Origin: Hyphococcus sp.
Lineage (GTDB): Bacteria; Pseudomonadota; Alphaproteobacteria; Caulobacterales; Parvularculaceae
Assembly (NCBI GenBank): GCA_028284345.1
Contig: JANQRY010000010.1
Span: 496,001 to 560,000 of the forward strand
DNA length: 64,000 bases
Direction: 5' to 3'
The translations under genes were made by a program, and so were the position numbers. The notes beneath the pieces are model-generated. The model saw only the letters and a list, made by a program, of their open reading frames with translations. It ran no database searches and had not been told where the DNA came from. Below are positions 1 through 9,720 of this stretch, piece by piece. Position 1 is the stretch's first letter; each line of letters opens with the position of its first letter.

Positions 1-853
1 CGTAAACTACCTCGAGCCGCGCGGCATACATCACGAAGTCTATGATCCGATGATCGGCGGTGAAATCGATGCGTTGATCGACGAAACCGTTAAACTCGTC
101 TGGATGGAATCGCCCGGCTCCACGACAATGGAGTTTCAAGACATTCCCGCCATCGTTGCCGCCGCGAAAGCCAAAGGCGTTCTGACCGGCTGCGACAACA
201 CGTGGGCGACGCCGCTTCTTTTCAAACCGATTGCGCATGGCGTTGATTTTTCCATGGAGGCGTTGACCAAATATGTGGGCGGCCATTCCGACATTCTTCT
301 CGGCTCCATCACCGTCAACGAGGTGAAACACCATCGCGCGCTGAAAGATACGACGCGGATGATTGGAATCGGCGTCTCGCCTGACGAATGTGCGCTCGCA
401 CTACGCGGCATCGAAACCATGGGCGTGCGGATAAAGCATATGGGCGAGGTTTCCACCGATTTCGCCCGGCGCATCAGAGAGTTCCCCGGCGTCAGAAAAG
501 TGCTCCATCCAACGCTTCCGGACTGTCCGGGTCATGAATACTGGGAGCGCGATTTCGCCGGCGCAAACGGCGTGTTCACCGTTGTCGCCGACCCCATCGA
601 CGAACATGTATTGGGCGACGCGCTTTCATCCATGAAGATTTTTTCGATTGGAGCGTCCTGGGGCGGCACGCATAGCCTGATCGTTCCGATGTCCATTAGC
701 CGAGAGTGTTCGGCCACGCCGGGCGGCGAGGACGGCGTATTGTTGCGTATCAGCGTCGGCCTCGAAGACAAGGATGAGCTCTGGGAAGACCTCGACACGC
801 TCTTTAAAACCCTGGCGGCCAAGCGAGGCGCTGGTTTGGCCGCGGCGCAGTAA
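1..853 (+). CDS. metC: Cystathionine beta-lyase, C-terminal part (5' end outside window)
   Basis: A PLP-dependent Cys/Met-metabolism enzyme that cleaves cystathionine to homocysteine, pyruvate and ammonia in the cytoplasm. The frame is open from the first bases of the window, so the start lies upstream. The segment matches the C-terminal two thirds of the family: the cofactor-binding Asp in the CDNTWATP motif, and the Schiff-base Lys in ALTKYVGGHSD near base 270. The C-terminal WGGTHSLIVP stretch is characteristic of MetC. The gene ends 18 bp before an amino-acid ABC transporter on the same strand. Cystathionine gamma-synthase or methionine gamma-lyase are less likely alternatives. Confidence 0.9.
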   Translation, partial: VNYLEPRGIHHEVYDPMIGGEIDALIDETVKLVWMESPGSTTMEFQDIPAIVAAAKAKGVLTGCDNTWATPLLFKPIAHGVDFSMEALTKYVGGHSDILLGSITVNEVKHHRALKDTTRMIGIGVSPDECALALRGIETMGVRIKHMGEVSTDFARRIREFPGVRKVLHPTLPDCPGHEYWERDFAGANGVFTVVADPIDEHVLGDALSSMKIFSIGASWGGTHSLIVPMSISRECSATPGGEDGVLLRISVGLEDKDELWEDLDTLFKTLAAKRGAGLAAAQ

Positions 854-871
854 CATCGCTTTGGACCAGCT

Positions 872-1954
872 ATGAAACGCAACATTTTTCATATTTCGAA
901 TTTCAGGGGCCTTGCGCTTGGCGCGGCTGCTGTTTTCATGAGCGCCTGCAGCGGCGCCGACCGCGACGAACCCGAAACGACGGCGGCGCCCGCCGCAGAC
1001 AGGGGATCTACACTCGCCGCAGTACAACAGCGCGGTCATATTCGCTGTGGCGCAAGTCAAGGCACTGTCGGTTTCGGCTCGCCCGACGTCAACGGCTATT
1101 GGCGCGGGATCGATGTCGATACATGCCGCGCCGTCGCCGCCGCTGTTCTCGGCGACCGCGACAAAGCGCGTTTCATCCCGCTGACAGGCCAGCAGCGTCT
1201 CACCGCTTTACAAACCGGTGAAATCGACCTGCTGCCGCGAACGACCACCTGGACGCTCTTGCGCGACGCCAACGGCGTCAATTTTACGACGCCGAATTTT
1301 TACGACTATACCGGTTTCATGCTGCGCAGGGACAAAAACGTCACCGAGCTGAAGGACATGAAAGGCGCGTCCATCTGCATACAGACCGGGTCAATGCCGG
1401 AAGTCATTTTCGCCGATATCTCGCACAAATATGAACTTGAAATGCGGCCTGTGATTTTCGACAGCGTCCAGGCGACGCGGCAGGCGTTCTTTTCCGGGCG
1501 TTGCGATGCGCTGATCACCGACGCATCGGCGCTGGCTTCCGTACGCGCGACGCTGGCGAAGAACCCCGACGATTTCATCATCATTCCCGCTAACGAAGAG
1601 ATAACCCCCCTCACCCCGGCGGTTCGTCACGGCGACGACCAGTGGTTCGATATTGTGCGCTTCTCGATCTTCGCCATGCTGATGGGCGAACAGCTTGGAA
1701 TCTCGCAGGAAAATGTCGACGAGATGCTCAAGTCAAAAGATCCGACCGTCCAGCGGTTCCTCGGACAGGAGGCGGGCAACGGAAAAGCGCTCGGCCTCAA
1801 TGAAGACTGGGCCTACAATATCATCAAACAAGTCGGCAATTACAGTGAAGTCTATGACCGCAATGTCGGCGTGGACAGTCCGCTGCAAATTGAACGCGGC
1901 CTAAACCGCTTGTATCGCGACGGCGGGCTCATGACGCCAGCGCCGTTTTATTGA
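872..1954 (+). CDS. aapJ: Amino-acid ABC transporter substrate-binding lipoprotein (AapJ-like)
   Basis: Periplasmic binding protein of about 360 residues for polar or general L-amino acids. The N-terminus has a hydrophobic segment ending in a lipobox-like FMSAC, suggesting a lipoprotein; many AapJ proteins are soluble instead. The family 3 solute-binding fold is recognisable from RGHIRCG, the GIDVDTCRAVAAAV segment and the DLLPRTTTWTLLRD stretch typical of AapJ. It is the first gene of a compact operon with two permeases and an ATPase. Assignment to Aap rather than Bzt transporters rests on overall resemblance; the two are close relatives. Confidence 0.9.
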   Translation: MKRNIFHISNFRGLALGAAAVFMSACSGADRDEPETTAAPAADRGSTLAAVQQRGHIRCGASQGTVGFGSPDVNGYWRGIDVDTCRAVAAAVLGDRDKARFIPLTGQQRLTALQTGEIDLLPRTTTWTLLRDANGVNFTTPNFYDYTGFMLRRDKNVTELKDMKGASICIQTGSMPEVIFADISHKYELEMRPVIFDSVQATRQAFFSGRCDALITDASALASVRATLAKNPDDFIIIPANEEITPLTPAVRHGDDQWFDIVRFSIFAMLMGEQLGISQENVDEMLKSKDPTVQRFLGQEAGNGKALGLNEDWAYNIIKQVGNYSEVYDRNVGVDSPLQIERGLNRLYRDGGLMTPAPFY

Positions 1955-1955
1955 T

Positions 1956-3128
1956 ATGACCAATGACGCGCCGCCCAAGCCGGTAAAGCCGCCAGTGAAT
2001 TGGCGACTGCTCGGCCTGCAACTCGCCGTTGTGGCGACCGTCCTGCTGATATTCGGCTGGATGCTGCACAATATGTTCAGCAATCTTGCAAAACGCGGGA
2101 TCATGGTCGGGTTCGATTATCTGGAACGAACCGCGCGTTTTCCAATCGCCGAGAGCGTGCTCGATTATACGCCCGCGGACAGCTTTGCCTGGGCGATCAC
2201 CGTCGGCGTTGCAAACACGCTGTTTATTTCGTTGATTGTGATTGTGCTATCGACGGTGCTCGGCGTGTTGCTAGGGCTGGCGCGCCGCTCCACCCACCCC
2301 CTCGCTTATGGCCTTGCCTCGGCCTTCACCGACGCCATTCGCAACACCCCGCTCGTGGTCCAGCTTTTGTTCTGGTACGGCTTTATCACCTACGGGCTGC
2401 CGGCCTCGGCGGAAGCTTTCAATCCGGCTCCCGGGGTGTTTTTCACCGATCGCGGCCTTTATTTTCCCTCGCTCCGCATTGACGGGGCCGCCTGGATCTT
2501 CTGGCTGACCATCATTATGGGCGGCGCGTTTTTTGTCTACGCCCAAAGACGCGCAGCGCGGGAAACACGCAAAACCGGCTTGAAAAGCGGGCGCCGAAAC
2601 CTCCTCATTGTACCGGCGACAATCGTCGCGGCGTTAATCGTCTGGGCGGTTTTCGGCCTTACGCTCGATGTCTCAACGCCGGTGCTTGGGCGCTTCAATT
2701 TCGGCGGCGGACTTTTACTGTCGCCTGAGTTCGTCGCGATCATTCTTGGCCTGGTGCTCTATACGACGGCGTTTATCGGCGAGATTGTTCGTTCCGGCAT
2801 CGGCGCTGTCGCCAAGGGCCAATGGGAAGCGGGCCGCGCAATCGGCCTTAGCGAGCGTCAGAATTTGCGGTTCGTGATTGCGCCGCAGGCCTTACGAATT
2901 ATCGTTCCGCCGCTCACCAGCCAGTACATCAACATTTTGAAAAACTCCACGCTGGGGCTCGTTGTCGGCTATCCCGAACTCAACTTCGTGATCGCAACGA
3001 CGATCAATCAGACAGGCCAGGCCATCGAAGGCGTCTTCATTCTCATGGTTGTCTTTCTTTCCATCAGCATCGCGGCGTCTTTGCTGATGAACTGGTACAA
3101 TAGCCGGATCGCGCTGACGACACGATGA
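1956..3128 (+). CDS. aapQ: Amino-acid ABC transporter permease (AapQ-like)
   Basis: Inner-membrane permease of 390 residues. An N-terminal transmembrane helix is followed, after a periplasmic-sized stretch, by the HisM/GlnP-type core. The EAA loop, which docks the ATPase, is visible near residues 285-310 (GQWEAGRAIGLSE, then IAPQALRIIVPPLTSQYINI). The long N-terminal region compared with ordinary GlnP-type permeases is typical of Aap/Bzt transporters. The gene starts 2 bp after the binding-protein stop codon and overlaps the next gene by 4 bp, so translation is probably coupled. Confidence 0.92.
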   Translation: MTNDAPPKPVKPPVNWRLLGLQLAVVATVLLIFGWMLHNMFSNLAKRGIMVGFDYLERTARFPIAESVLDYTPADSFAWAITVGVANTLFISLIVIVLSTVLGVLLGLARRSTHPLAYGLASAFTDAIRNTPLVVQLLFWYGFITYGLPASAEAFNPAPGVFFTDRGLYFPSLRIDGAAWIFWLTIIMGGAFFVYAQRRAARETRKTGLKSGRRNLLIVPATIVAALIVWAVFGLTLDVSTPVLGRFNFGGGLLLSPEFVAIILGLVLYTTAFIGEIVRSGIGAVAKGQWEAGRAIGLSERQNLRFVIAPQALRIIVPPLTSQYINILKNSTLGLVVGYPELNFVIATTINQTGQAIEGVFILMVVFLSISIAASLLMNWYNSRIALTTR

Positions 3129-4216
3129 CCGATATTACGTTCCACCGTACTACGCCTGAACTTGCCCGGCCTGCGCCGCCGCGGGAAAAGAAGTCTATGC
3201 GCGAGATCTTCTTCAGCGATCTCGCCAGCGCAATGACGACGCTCATTCTCGCTGTGGTTATCCTGACTGCGGTTCCGCAAATCCTGAGCTGGGCGATCTT
3301 CGACAGCGTCTGGACCGGCGACCCGGCCGCTTGCGTCGACGCCGGCGCTTGCTGGTCGTTTTTGGGCGAAAAACATCCGTTCATTCTTTTCGGCATTTAC
3401 CCGCCTGATGAACGCTGGCGCCCGCTTGTCGTCATCTTACTCCTCATCGCGCTCGCCTTGTGGACATTGCCGACGGCCCACTGGACGAGGCGGACTCTAT
3501 ATCTGTGGATCGCCGGCGTTTTCACCGCGCTGCTTTTAATGCGCGGCGGCGTGTTCGGCCTTCAGCATGTGCCGACCGCGGATTGGGGCGGACTGCCGGT
3601 GACGCTTCTGCTGACCGTTCTCTCCCTCGCCATCAGTTTTCCTTTCGCAATCGTTCTCGCCCTTGGGCGCCAGTCGAAGCTGAGGATTTTCAGCTGGGCG
3701 TCTATCGGCTTTATTGAAATCGTCCGCGGCCTGCCGTTGCTCAGCCTGCTCTTTATTACGTCGATCATGCTGCCGCTGATGCTGCCGGAAGGAATTACAA
3801 TCGACAATTTATTGCGGGCCCTGGCGGCGCTCACCATTTACGCAGCGGCCTTTCTTGCAGAGGTCATCCGCGGGGGGCTGCAAGGGGTCAACACCGGCCA
3901 GGCCGAAGCGGCGCGCGCGCTTGGCATGCGTTGGGTTCAGACAACCCGTCTGATCGTCCTGCCGCAGGCAATCCGAAAAGTGATCCCGCCGCTTACAAAC
4001 ACTGTTGTCGTTGTCGTCAAAAATACAAGTCTCGTGCTTGTCATCGGGTTGTTCGATCTTTTGAGCGCCGGTCGCGCGGCGCTGTCCGACCCGGACTGGC
4101 CGGCGCCTTATGCGGAAACCTATCTCTTTATCGCCGTCATCTATTTTGCGATCTGCTTCGGCATTTCACGATATTCGTTGTGGCTTGAAAAGAAGTTCGA
4201 ACAGGGAGTTCAATGA
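3125..4216 (+). CDS. aapM: Amino-acid ABC transporter permease (AapM-like)
   Basis: Second membrane subunit (363 residues) expected to pair with the preceding permease. It has several hydrophobic segments and an EAA loop ([13 protein letters not shown], then [26 protein letters not shown]). The N-terminal 130 residues carry extra helices before the conserved permease domain, as in AapM/BztC. The start ATGA overlaps the stop of the upstream permease, and its own stop overlaps the ATPase start by 4 bp. The four genes therefore form one transcriptional and translational unit. Confidence 0.92.
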   Translation: MTDITFHRTTPELARPAPPREKKSMREIFFSDLASAMTTLILAVVILTAVPQILSWAIFDSVWTGDPAACVDAGACWSFLGEKHPFILFGIYPPDERWRPLVVILLLIALALWTLPTAHWTRRTLYLWIAGVFTALLLMRGGVFGLQHVPTADWGGLPVTLLLTVLSLAISFPFAIVLALGRQSKLRIFSWASIGFIEIVRGLPLLSLLFITSIMLPLMLPEGITIDNLLRALAALTIYAAAFLAEVIRGGLQGVNTGQAEAARALGMRWVQTTRLIVLPQAIRKVIPPLTNTVVVVVKNTSLVLVIGLFDLLSAGRAALSDPDWPAPYAETYLFIAVIYFAICFGISRYSLWLEKKFEQGVQ

Positions 4217-4965
4217 TGTCGCAAACCTCCAATGCGCCCATCATAAGAATGAACAGCGTCCATAAGTGGTTTGATGAATATCACGCGCTGCGGAACATTG
4301 ACCTCAATGTTCGTGAAGGAGAAAAGCTCGTTATTTGCGGCCCTTCCGGGTCGGGCAAATCAACGCTAATCCGCTGCATCAACGCGCTTGAAAACCATGA
4401 TGAAGGCGACATAACCGTCAACGGCAACACGCTAACGCGAGATTTGAAAAGCATAAACGACATTCGCCGCGACATCGGCATGGTGTTTCAGAGTTTCAAT
4501 CTGTTCCCGCACCTGACCGTGCTCGAAAACTGCACGCTGGCGCCGGTGCAAGTCAAAAAAACGCCTCTCGGCAAGGCCGCCGAAACGGCGCGACATTATC
4601 TGGAGCGGGTGAAAATCCCTGAACAGGCGGACAAGTTTCCGGGCCAGCTCTCCGGTGGCCAGCAGCAACGTGTCGCCATCGCCCGCGCTTTATGCATGGA
4701 GCCGAAAATCATGCTGTTCGATGAACCAACATCGGCGCTGGACACGGAAATGGTGAAGGAGGTGCTCGACATCATGGTCAGCCTCGCCGGGGAAGGCATG
4801 ACGATGCTCTGCGTTACGCACGAAATGGGTTTCGCCCGCAAAGTGGCCGACCGCGTCATTTTCATGGATGAAGGCCAGATTATCGAAATCAACGACCCGA
4901 CATCGTTCTTCGACAATCCGCAACATGAGCGCACGCGCGCTTTCTTAAGTCAGATCATGCACTAA
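4213..4965 (+). CDS. aapP: Amino-acid ABC transporter ATP-binding protein (AapP-like)
   Basis: Cytoplasmic ATPase of the polar amino-acid transporter, 250 residues. Walker A is GPSGSGKST, the signature is [15 protein letters not shown], Walker B is [12 protein letters not shown], and the switch His lies in VTHEMGFA. The D-loop and the [19 protein letters not shown]-loop are as expected for the GlnQ/HisP/AapP group. The first two codons are both ATG; the first overlaps the AapM stop. Uptake of general L-amino acids next to metC is consistent with a sulfur or nitrogen amino-acid role, but the substrate cannot be read from sequence. Confidence 0.95.
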   Translation: MMSQTSNAPIIRMNSVHKWFDEYHALRNIDLNVREGEKLVICGPSGSGKSTLIRCINALENHDEGDITVNGNTLTRDLKSINDIRRDIGMVFQSFNLFPHLTVLENCTLAPVQVKKTPLGKAAETARHYLERVKIPEQADKFPGQLSGGQQQRVAIARALCMEPKIMLFDEPTSALDTEMVKEVLDIMVSLAGEGMTMLCVTHEMGFARKVADRVIFMDEGQIIEINDPTSFFDNPQHERTRAFLSQIMH

Positions 4966-4980
4966 TACGGAGTATTTTTC

Positions 4981-5445
4981 TTGGCCCAAGCAAATAAACG
5001 TCTCGCAGATCTCGGTCTGGAAATTCCGTCGTTACCGCCAGTCGTCGCTAATTACGCTCCCTTTGTGGTGGATCGCGACGTCGTCTACATATCCGGCCAG
5101 CTTTCGGTCGACGCAAATGGCGGCGTCAAAGGCGCCGTCGGCGTCGATGTAGATGTCGAGATGGCGGAATATGCTGCAAAGCTATGCGGCCTTAATCTGT
5201 TGGCTCAATTTCAAGACGCCTGTGACGGCGATCTCGACCGGGTCGAACAAATCATCAAGCTCAATGGTTTCGTTCAGTCGGGCCCCGACTTTTCAGATAT
5301 TCCGAAAGTCATCAATGGCTGCTCAGACTTAATGGTCGACGTTTTCGGCGATAAAGGAAAACATGCGCGCGCTGCCGTCGGCGTTTATCGACTGCCTCTT
5401 GGGTTTTCCGTCGAGGTCGACGCAACAATCCGTATAAAGCAGTAA
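4981..5445 (+). CDS. RidA/YjgF family protein
   Basis: A 154-residue member of the RidA superfamily, whose best-known members hydrolyse reactive enamine/imine intermediates from PLP enzymes. The conserved C-terminal region has the catalytic-type Arg followed by AVGVYRLPLGFSVEVDA. It is longer than classical RidA (about 130 residues) and resembles the YjgF-like subgroup with an extra N-terminal segment. The start codon is TTG, supported by GGAG at 4969-4972, eight bases upstream. It lies 15 bp after the ABC transporter, probably in the same operon. With metC nearby, an enamine-quenching role is plausible but inferred. Confidence 0.88.
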   Translation: MAQANKRLADLGLEIPSLPPVVANYAPFVVDRDVVYISGQLSVDANGGVKGAVGVDVDVEMAEYAAKLCGLNLLAQFQDACDGDLDRVEQIIKLNGFVQSGPDFSDIPKVINGCSDLMVDVFGDKGKHARAAVGVYRLPLGFSVEVDATIRIKQ

Positions 5446-5459
5446 ATAACGAAAATATT

Positions 5460-6641
5460 ATGCGGCGCATCGTCGTCCAAATTCATCTCTGGCTTGGCCT
5501 GACGATCGGCCTGTTGTGGGCTTTTTTGGGGCTTACCGGCTCAATACTCGTATTTCATCGCGATCTGGATCGATTGGCGACGCCGCCGCCGACGCCCGGC
5601 CCTATAGCGTCTCTCGATCTGATTATTGAGAACGCGAGCGCCGCGGCGAATGGCGCTTCTATCATCAAGGTCGCGACATCAGATGAAAGACGAGACACAA
5701 TTTACGCGTACTATGTGAATCCTGACGATCCTGTCTTTGCCGGCGGCCAAAAACAGTACGCCGTCACCTTGGACGCCGCCACAGCCCGGCCGGTAGCAAA
5801 CCGCAATCTTTATCCGTATACGCCCTTCAACAGCTCCGTGACGCGATGGCTGCTGGTCACCCACTATTCCCTTTTAAGCGGCCAGAACGGAAGGACGATC
5901 ATCGGCGCGACGGGACTTTTTCTCTTAAGCGCACTAGTCGCCGGCTTGTGGCTCGGATGGCCGAAAAGGGGCGCATGGAAACTCGCTTTTTCGTTTGAAA
6001 AATGGAGAAAGCCGCAACAGCAACTCTACGGCTGGCATCGCGCGGTCGGTCTTGTCGCATGTTCTGTATTGATCATCTCCGCAACCAGCGGCGCTTACAT
6101 GAATTTCAAAGGCCCGATAAAATCATTTCTCTCCAAAACTGTTCCCTTTCATTCTGAATACAAACCCAAACCCGTAGAGACATTGCCGGCGGATATGATC
6201 TCTGCGCAGCAAGCCGTCGACATCGCGAAACAACACTTCCCAAGCTCAACATGGGTGCGTGTTTTTTTGCCGGTTCCCAATGCGCCGGTATACACAGTGC
6301 GCGTGCGGATGCCGGGAGAAGGACGCGCATGGCTGGGCGCGAGCCGTGTTAAAATCGATCCCGTTGCCGGATCAATCCTCGAAGTCTACGATTCAACTTC
6401 CGCCCCGGCCGCCAACAGGCTTTCAGATGCAATGTTCGCGCTTCATAATGGCGACTTTTTTCGTCTGCCTGGACGATTGTTGATGTTTTTGGCGGGGTTG
6501 ACGCTTCCCGCTCTATACATAACCGGTCTTATGGCGTGGCTGGGCAAACGCCGGCGAAAAGCCGCTCGCCGGCATAACGATCACCGTAATGGCAGGCCGG
6601 CCGCTTTCAGCCGCACAAGGCTATGGCGGTTTAAACGCTAA
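5460..6641 (+). CDS. PepSY-associated transmembrane domain protein
   Basis: Inner-membrane protein of 393 residues in the PepSY_TM family, found near TonB receptors and sometimes acting as ferric or flavin-linked reductases. An N-terminal helix (LWLGLTIGLLWAFLGLTGSI) with a nearby His is followed by a periplasmic domain, further helices around residues 135-165 and 195-215, a second PepSY-like domain and a last helix near residue 345. The basic C-terminus should be cytoplasmic. No clear Shine-Dalgarno is seen. It follows the RidA gene by 14 bp. Specific function is unknown. Confidence 0.8.
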   Translation: MRRIVVQIHLWLGLTIGLLWAFLGLTGSILVFHRDLDRLATPPPTPGPIASLDLIIENASAAANGASIIKVATSDERRDTIYAYYVNPDDPVFAGGQKQYAVTLDAATARPVANRNLYPYTPFNSSVTRWLLVTHYSLLSGQNGRTIIGATGLFLLSALVAGLWLGWPKRGAWKLAFSFEKWRKPQQQLYGWHRAVGLVACSVLIISATSGAYMNFKGPIKSFLSKTVPFHSEYKPKPVETLPADMISAQQAVDIAKQHFPSSTWVRVFLPVPNAPVYTVRVRMPGEGRAWLGASRVKIDPVAGSILEVYDSTSAPAANRLSDAMFALHNGDFFRLPGRLLMFLAGLTLPALYITGLMAWLGKRRRKAARRHNDHRNGRPAAFSRTRLWRFKR

Positions 6642-6759
6642 GCAATTCCCTTCAAGGCGCGAGACGAGACTTGCAGTCGCGCCAGATCGATCAAAGCTCA
6701 GCCGAGCTTATCAATTGCCGACATTGATTTTCTCCGCCCCGGCAGTGCGATCAAAAACC

Positions 6760-7212
6760 TCAACGGCCGCACACTTGATGACACGGGCCAAATGCTTCAA
6801 TCCGAACGTCGTCTACTGAAACCGACAACGGTGAAAAGAGGTTCGCGACTTGCTGCTCGTCAAGGGTGATTTCCTTGGCCTGCATGCATTCCTTGCAAAT
6901 CAGAAAAGCCCGCGCCTGGGCGGAACGGCCAGGGCGAATAGCGATAAATGCGTTGAGACTTTCAATCTTCCTGACGCGCCCCTTGGCGATCAAAGCGTCG
7001 AGCGCTCTATAAATCGTCATGGGCGCCCGCAAACCATGCTCTTGAAGCTTGTCCAGCAAGTTATAGGCTTTTTGCGGCGTTTTTGACTGGCAAAGCGCGT
7101 CATAAACAATGCGCTCATTGTGCGTGAGTTCGGCAAGTTTCTCGTCAGCAGCGGCCGCTCGACGCGCGCCGTCGCGCACGCCCCGAATTGGGGCGTCAAC
7201 TTGAATTCCCAT
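6760..7212 (-). CDS. zur: Fur-family transcriptional repressor, Zur-like (copy 1)
   Basis: A 150-residue Fur-family regulator. The winged-helix region contains LTHNERIVYDAL and MTIYRALDALIAKGRVRKIESLNAF; the IESLNAF segment is typical of Zur. A structural-zinc pair CKEC is followed by a final CHQVC near the C-terminus. A strong Shine-Dalgarno (GGAGAG) precedes the ATG. It lies downstream of a small Cys/His-rich gene, beyond which is a 24-bp palindrome that could be its own operator. It should repress zinc-acquisition genes when zinc is sufficient. Fur proper is less likely because the usual HHDH metal site is not evident. Confidence 0.85.
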   Translation of the reverse strand: MGIQVDAPIRGVRDGARRAAAADEKLAELTHNERIVYDALCQSKTPQKAYNLLDKLQEHGLRAPMTIYRALDALIAKGRVRKIESLNAFIAIRPGRSAQARAFLICKECMQAKEITLDEQQVANLFSPLSVSVDDVRIEAFGPCHQVCGR

Positions 7213-7256
7213 TTCTCTCTCCTATTGGTCGCGCTCAAAGAGCGCGTTTTTCGTCC

Positions 7257-7595
7257 CTACGAAGAAACGGAGAGAGGCGGGCCGCGCGCAGGATTAGGTT
7301 TGGCGTTGTCCGACACCAGGACCGACGCGTGATCAGGCAGCCGCGTTTCGAACCAAACTTCGTTTGGCGAAATGTCCGCTGGCGCTTCCGGCGACGCCTT
7401 AGCGGCGGAGGCGATTGTGCATACGCTGCACTCTTCATCGCCATGTTCGGACTCGTGGTCCTCATGGTCGTGCGCGGCGACATATATCGTGCTGGCGGCC
7501 ATAAAAATAGCCGCGACAAAGCACGCGGAGGCATGGATGGACCGAAATCTCAATGATTTCAAACCCGCGCCCACAATGGCTCGCCAAAGGACCAT
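7257..7595 (-). CDS. Small secreted or membrane-anchored Cys/His-rich protein
   Basis: A protein of about 100-112 residues with one hydrophobic segment (ACFVAAIFMAASTIYVAA) followed by an acidic His-rich patch (HDHEDHESEHGDEE) and a CSVC motif. These features suggest metal binding on the periplasmic side, and it resembles small DUF2946-like proteins. The ATG at 7595 directly abuts a palindrome and has no Shine-Dalgarno, so a TTG at 7562 or leaderless translation is possible. Only 44 bp separate it from the downstream zur gene, suggesting co-transcription. No enzymatic function can be assigned. Confidence 0.6.
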   Translation of the reverse strand: MVLWRAIVGAGLKSLRFRSIHASACFVAAIFMAASTIYVAAHDHEDHESEHGDEECSVCTIASAAKASPEAPADISPNEVWFETRLPDHASVLVSDNAKPNPARGPPLSVSS

Positions 7596-7619
7596 TTGCG
7601 GATGTTATCATATCCGCAA
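7596..7619. promoter_or_regulatory. Candidate Zur operator (perfect inverted repeat)
   Basis: An inverted repeat with 8-bp arms (TTGCGGAT and ATCCGCAA) around an 8-bp centre GTTATCAT. The inner part, GGATGTTATCATATCC, resembles Zur boxes of Proteobacteria. It sits immediately upstream of the Cys/His-rich gene and zur copy 1, where an autoregulatory site would be expected. Assignment to Zur is inferred. Confidence 0.55.
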
Positions 7620-7743
7620 CACAACCGTCATCCAAAATCAACGTCTTGGGGGCTCAGGACCGCGAGCGGCGCATAGTGACGCCGCCAGCGCCACAGGTGG
7701 CTGCTTTGCAACAATGACCGCGCCTGCCGCGGTCAATCGACGG

Positions 7744-9657
7744 TTAACCGCCAATAGTCCCGCCGCTCGCTTTTCGAATAGCGACAACGCTTGGACGCGG
7801 CGGCGTATTCTCCTTGAAGTCCGGCCAGCGGGTCGTCGGCCCCTCAAAGCTTGCATCGTCGCCGTCCCCCGGGTGCTGGACCGCCAAAAACAGCGTTTCA
7901 CCGTCCGGCGTGAATCGCGGCCCGCAAACTTCCGCGCCATTCGGCGCGCGAAAGAAAGCGCGGCCGGTCCCGCGTGCTTCGCCATCGGTCGAAAGCGCCC
8001 AAAGGCCGTCATTGGCCCCCGTCGCCTCATTGCCGTCCGTCGCAACCCACAAGCGGCCTTGCGGATCGATGGCGCAATTATCCGGCGAACCGAACCATCC
8101 GTTGTCACTGGTCGCCGGGTTCCACAGCGCGCCCGCTTGACTATCGGCAGGATCGCCGCAGCGCACCAGGATTTCCCATCGCGACTGCGTGGATGCAAAA
8201 TCGCCGTTCGGTTCGATGATTTCGATGATGTGTCCAAAAGCGTTGTTTGCGCGAGGGTTTGCCGCATCAATCTGCTCCGGCGTGCGACGGGTATTGTTTG
8301 TCAGCATCAAATAGACGCGCCCCGTTGCGGGATCCGGCTCTACGTCTTCCGGGCGATCCATCGGCGTTGCGCCCAAAAGATCCGCGGCGCGCCGCGTTTC
8401 GATTAACACGTCCGCTTGCGCATTAAATCCGTTCGCCGGCGTCAGCGGCCCTTCGCCAAAGATCAACGGCAGCCACTCGAGCCCGCCGTCTGCATCAAAT
8501 CTCGCGACGTATAGCGTTCCTTCATCGAGAAGATCGAAATTCGCCGCCCGATCTTCCGGGTCGAAGGCGCGCGCTGTGATGAACTTGTAGACGTAATCGA
8601 ACCGTTGATCATCACCCATATAGAACACCACGCGGCCATCGGGCGCGACAACGCTTTCCGCGCCTTCATGCTTGAAGCGCCCCATCGCCGTCCGTTTTTT
8701 GGGCGTCGAATTCGGGTCGAGAATATCCACCTCGACCATCCAGCCAAAGCGATTGGGTTCGTTAGGCGTTTTCGAAACATCGAAGCGATCGAAATAGCGA
8801 CCCCATTGATACCAGCCGCCGGGAACGCCATAGCGCTCATGATTTGCCGTTTCGGGATGGCCTGGCTCCAGTGCGCCAAGGAAATTGCCATTGAAATTTT
8901 CCTCGGCCAGTAAATAGGTGCCCCAGGGCGTAACACCCCCGGCGCAATTATTCACTGTACCGATGACTTCGCGTCCGGTCGGATCATCTTTGGTTTTCAG
9001 TCGATCGGAACCCGCCGCAGGGCCCGTGATTTCAATTGGCGTGGAGCCCGCCGTAATGCGGCGGTTGTATTGAGAAGCCAGCACCGGCCGCCAGACGCCT
9101 GCGCGGTCCTGCTCAATCTCAATGATCGTACCGCCATGGGCGGCCATCTCCACTTCGCATTCCTCCTGCGAAAGCATTCGCCCATCGGTCAATCCCGGGA
9201 ACATGAGTCGCGTCGAGGTATATTCGTGATTGACACACAGAAGACCATGTTGACCTTCGGCGCCGTCTGAACGGAGAGGATAAAAACCAATGAAGTCGTT
9301 ATTGTAACCGAACTGACGCTCCTGCGCCGCCGCCGTTTGCCGGTATGGGTCGAAGGTCGGCGCATCAGGGAAAACCGCGTCGCCCCATCGCAATACAAGG
9401 TCTGTCAGATACCCATCCGGTGCATGGTGGTCGCCATCGCCGCCGCGGGCTATTTCCGCAAACGCAAATTCGCGCGGCGCTTTCGCCAGCCTTGAGTGTT
9501 GAGGGCCAGTCGCGCACCCTAAACTCGTTGTCGCAGCCGCGGCGCCTGCGCCGGCAAGAAAACCGCGCCGCGATAGTCGCGCTTCGATGATGTCGCTGAT
9601 CGCTTTCGCGCCGGCCGCAATACGTGGATTTGAAGTCTGATTTTCGCTCTCGTCCAT
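7744..9657 (-). CDS. PhoX-family secreted phosphatase (DUF839)
   Basis: A 637-residue exported protein with a twin-arginine signal (LSRRGFLAGAGAAAATTS, then a Cys), typical of PhoX alkaline phosphatases, which use calcium and iron and not zinc. Family landmarks include the LLCVNHEYTSTRLMFPG segment, the NNCAGGVTPWGTYLLAEENFNG region, and the C-terminal DNCAIDPQGRLWVATDGNE and FTPDGETLFLAVQHPGD stretches. A good Shine-Dalgarno (AAGGGAAG) supports the start. It is transcribed divergently from the zinc ABC-transporter operon across a 114-bp region carrying a palindrome, so shared control is plausible. Confidence 0.9.
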   Translation of the reverse strand: MDESENQTSNPRIAAGAKAISDIIEARLSRRGFLAGAGAAAATTSLGCATGPQHSRLAKAPREFAFAEIARGGDGDHHAPDGYLTDLVLRWGDAVFPDAPTFDPYRQTAAAQERQFGYNNDFIGFYPLRSDGAEGQHGLLCVNHEYTSTRLMFPGLTDGRMLSQEECEVEMAAHGGTIIEIEQDRAGVWRPVLASQYNRRITAGSTPIEITGPAAGSDRLKTKDDPTGREVIGTVNNCAGGVTPWGTYLLAEENFNGNFLGALEPGHPETANHERYGVPGGWYQWGRYFDRFDVSKTPNEPNRFGWMVEVDILDPNSTPKKRTAMGRFKHEGAESVVAPDGRVVFYMGDDQRFDYVYKFITARAFDPEDRAANFDLLDEGTLYVARFDADGGLEWLPLIFGEGPLTPANGFNAQADVLIETRRAADLLGATPMDRPEDVEPDPATGRVYLMLTNNTRRTPEQIDAANPRANNAFGHIIEIIEPNGDFASTQSRWEILVRCGDPADSQAGALWNPATSDNGWFGSPDNCAIDPQGRLWVATDGNEATGANDGLWALSTDGEARGTGRAFFRAPNGAEVCGPRFTPDGETLFLAVQHPGDGDDASFEGPTTRWPDFKENTPPRPSVVAIRKASGGTIGG

Positions 9658-9720
9658 GCTACAACTTCCCTTTCGAAACCCGCTCGCGTAGTGCGAAGAT
9701 AGTTACAATGTGCGACAACT

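Noticed and set aside
7372-8406. A long plus-strand open frame opposite the phoX-like gene
   Set aside because: It is the antisense shadow of a well-supported gene, with Arg/Ala-rich composition and no family match.
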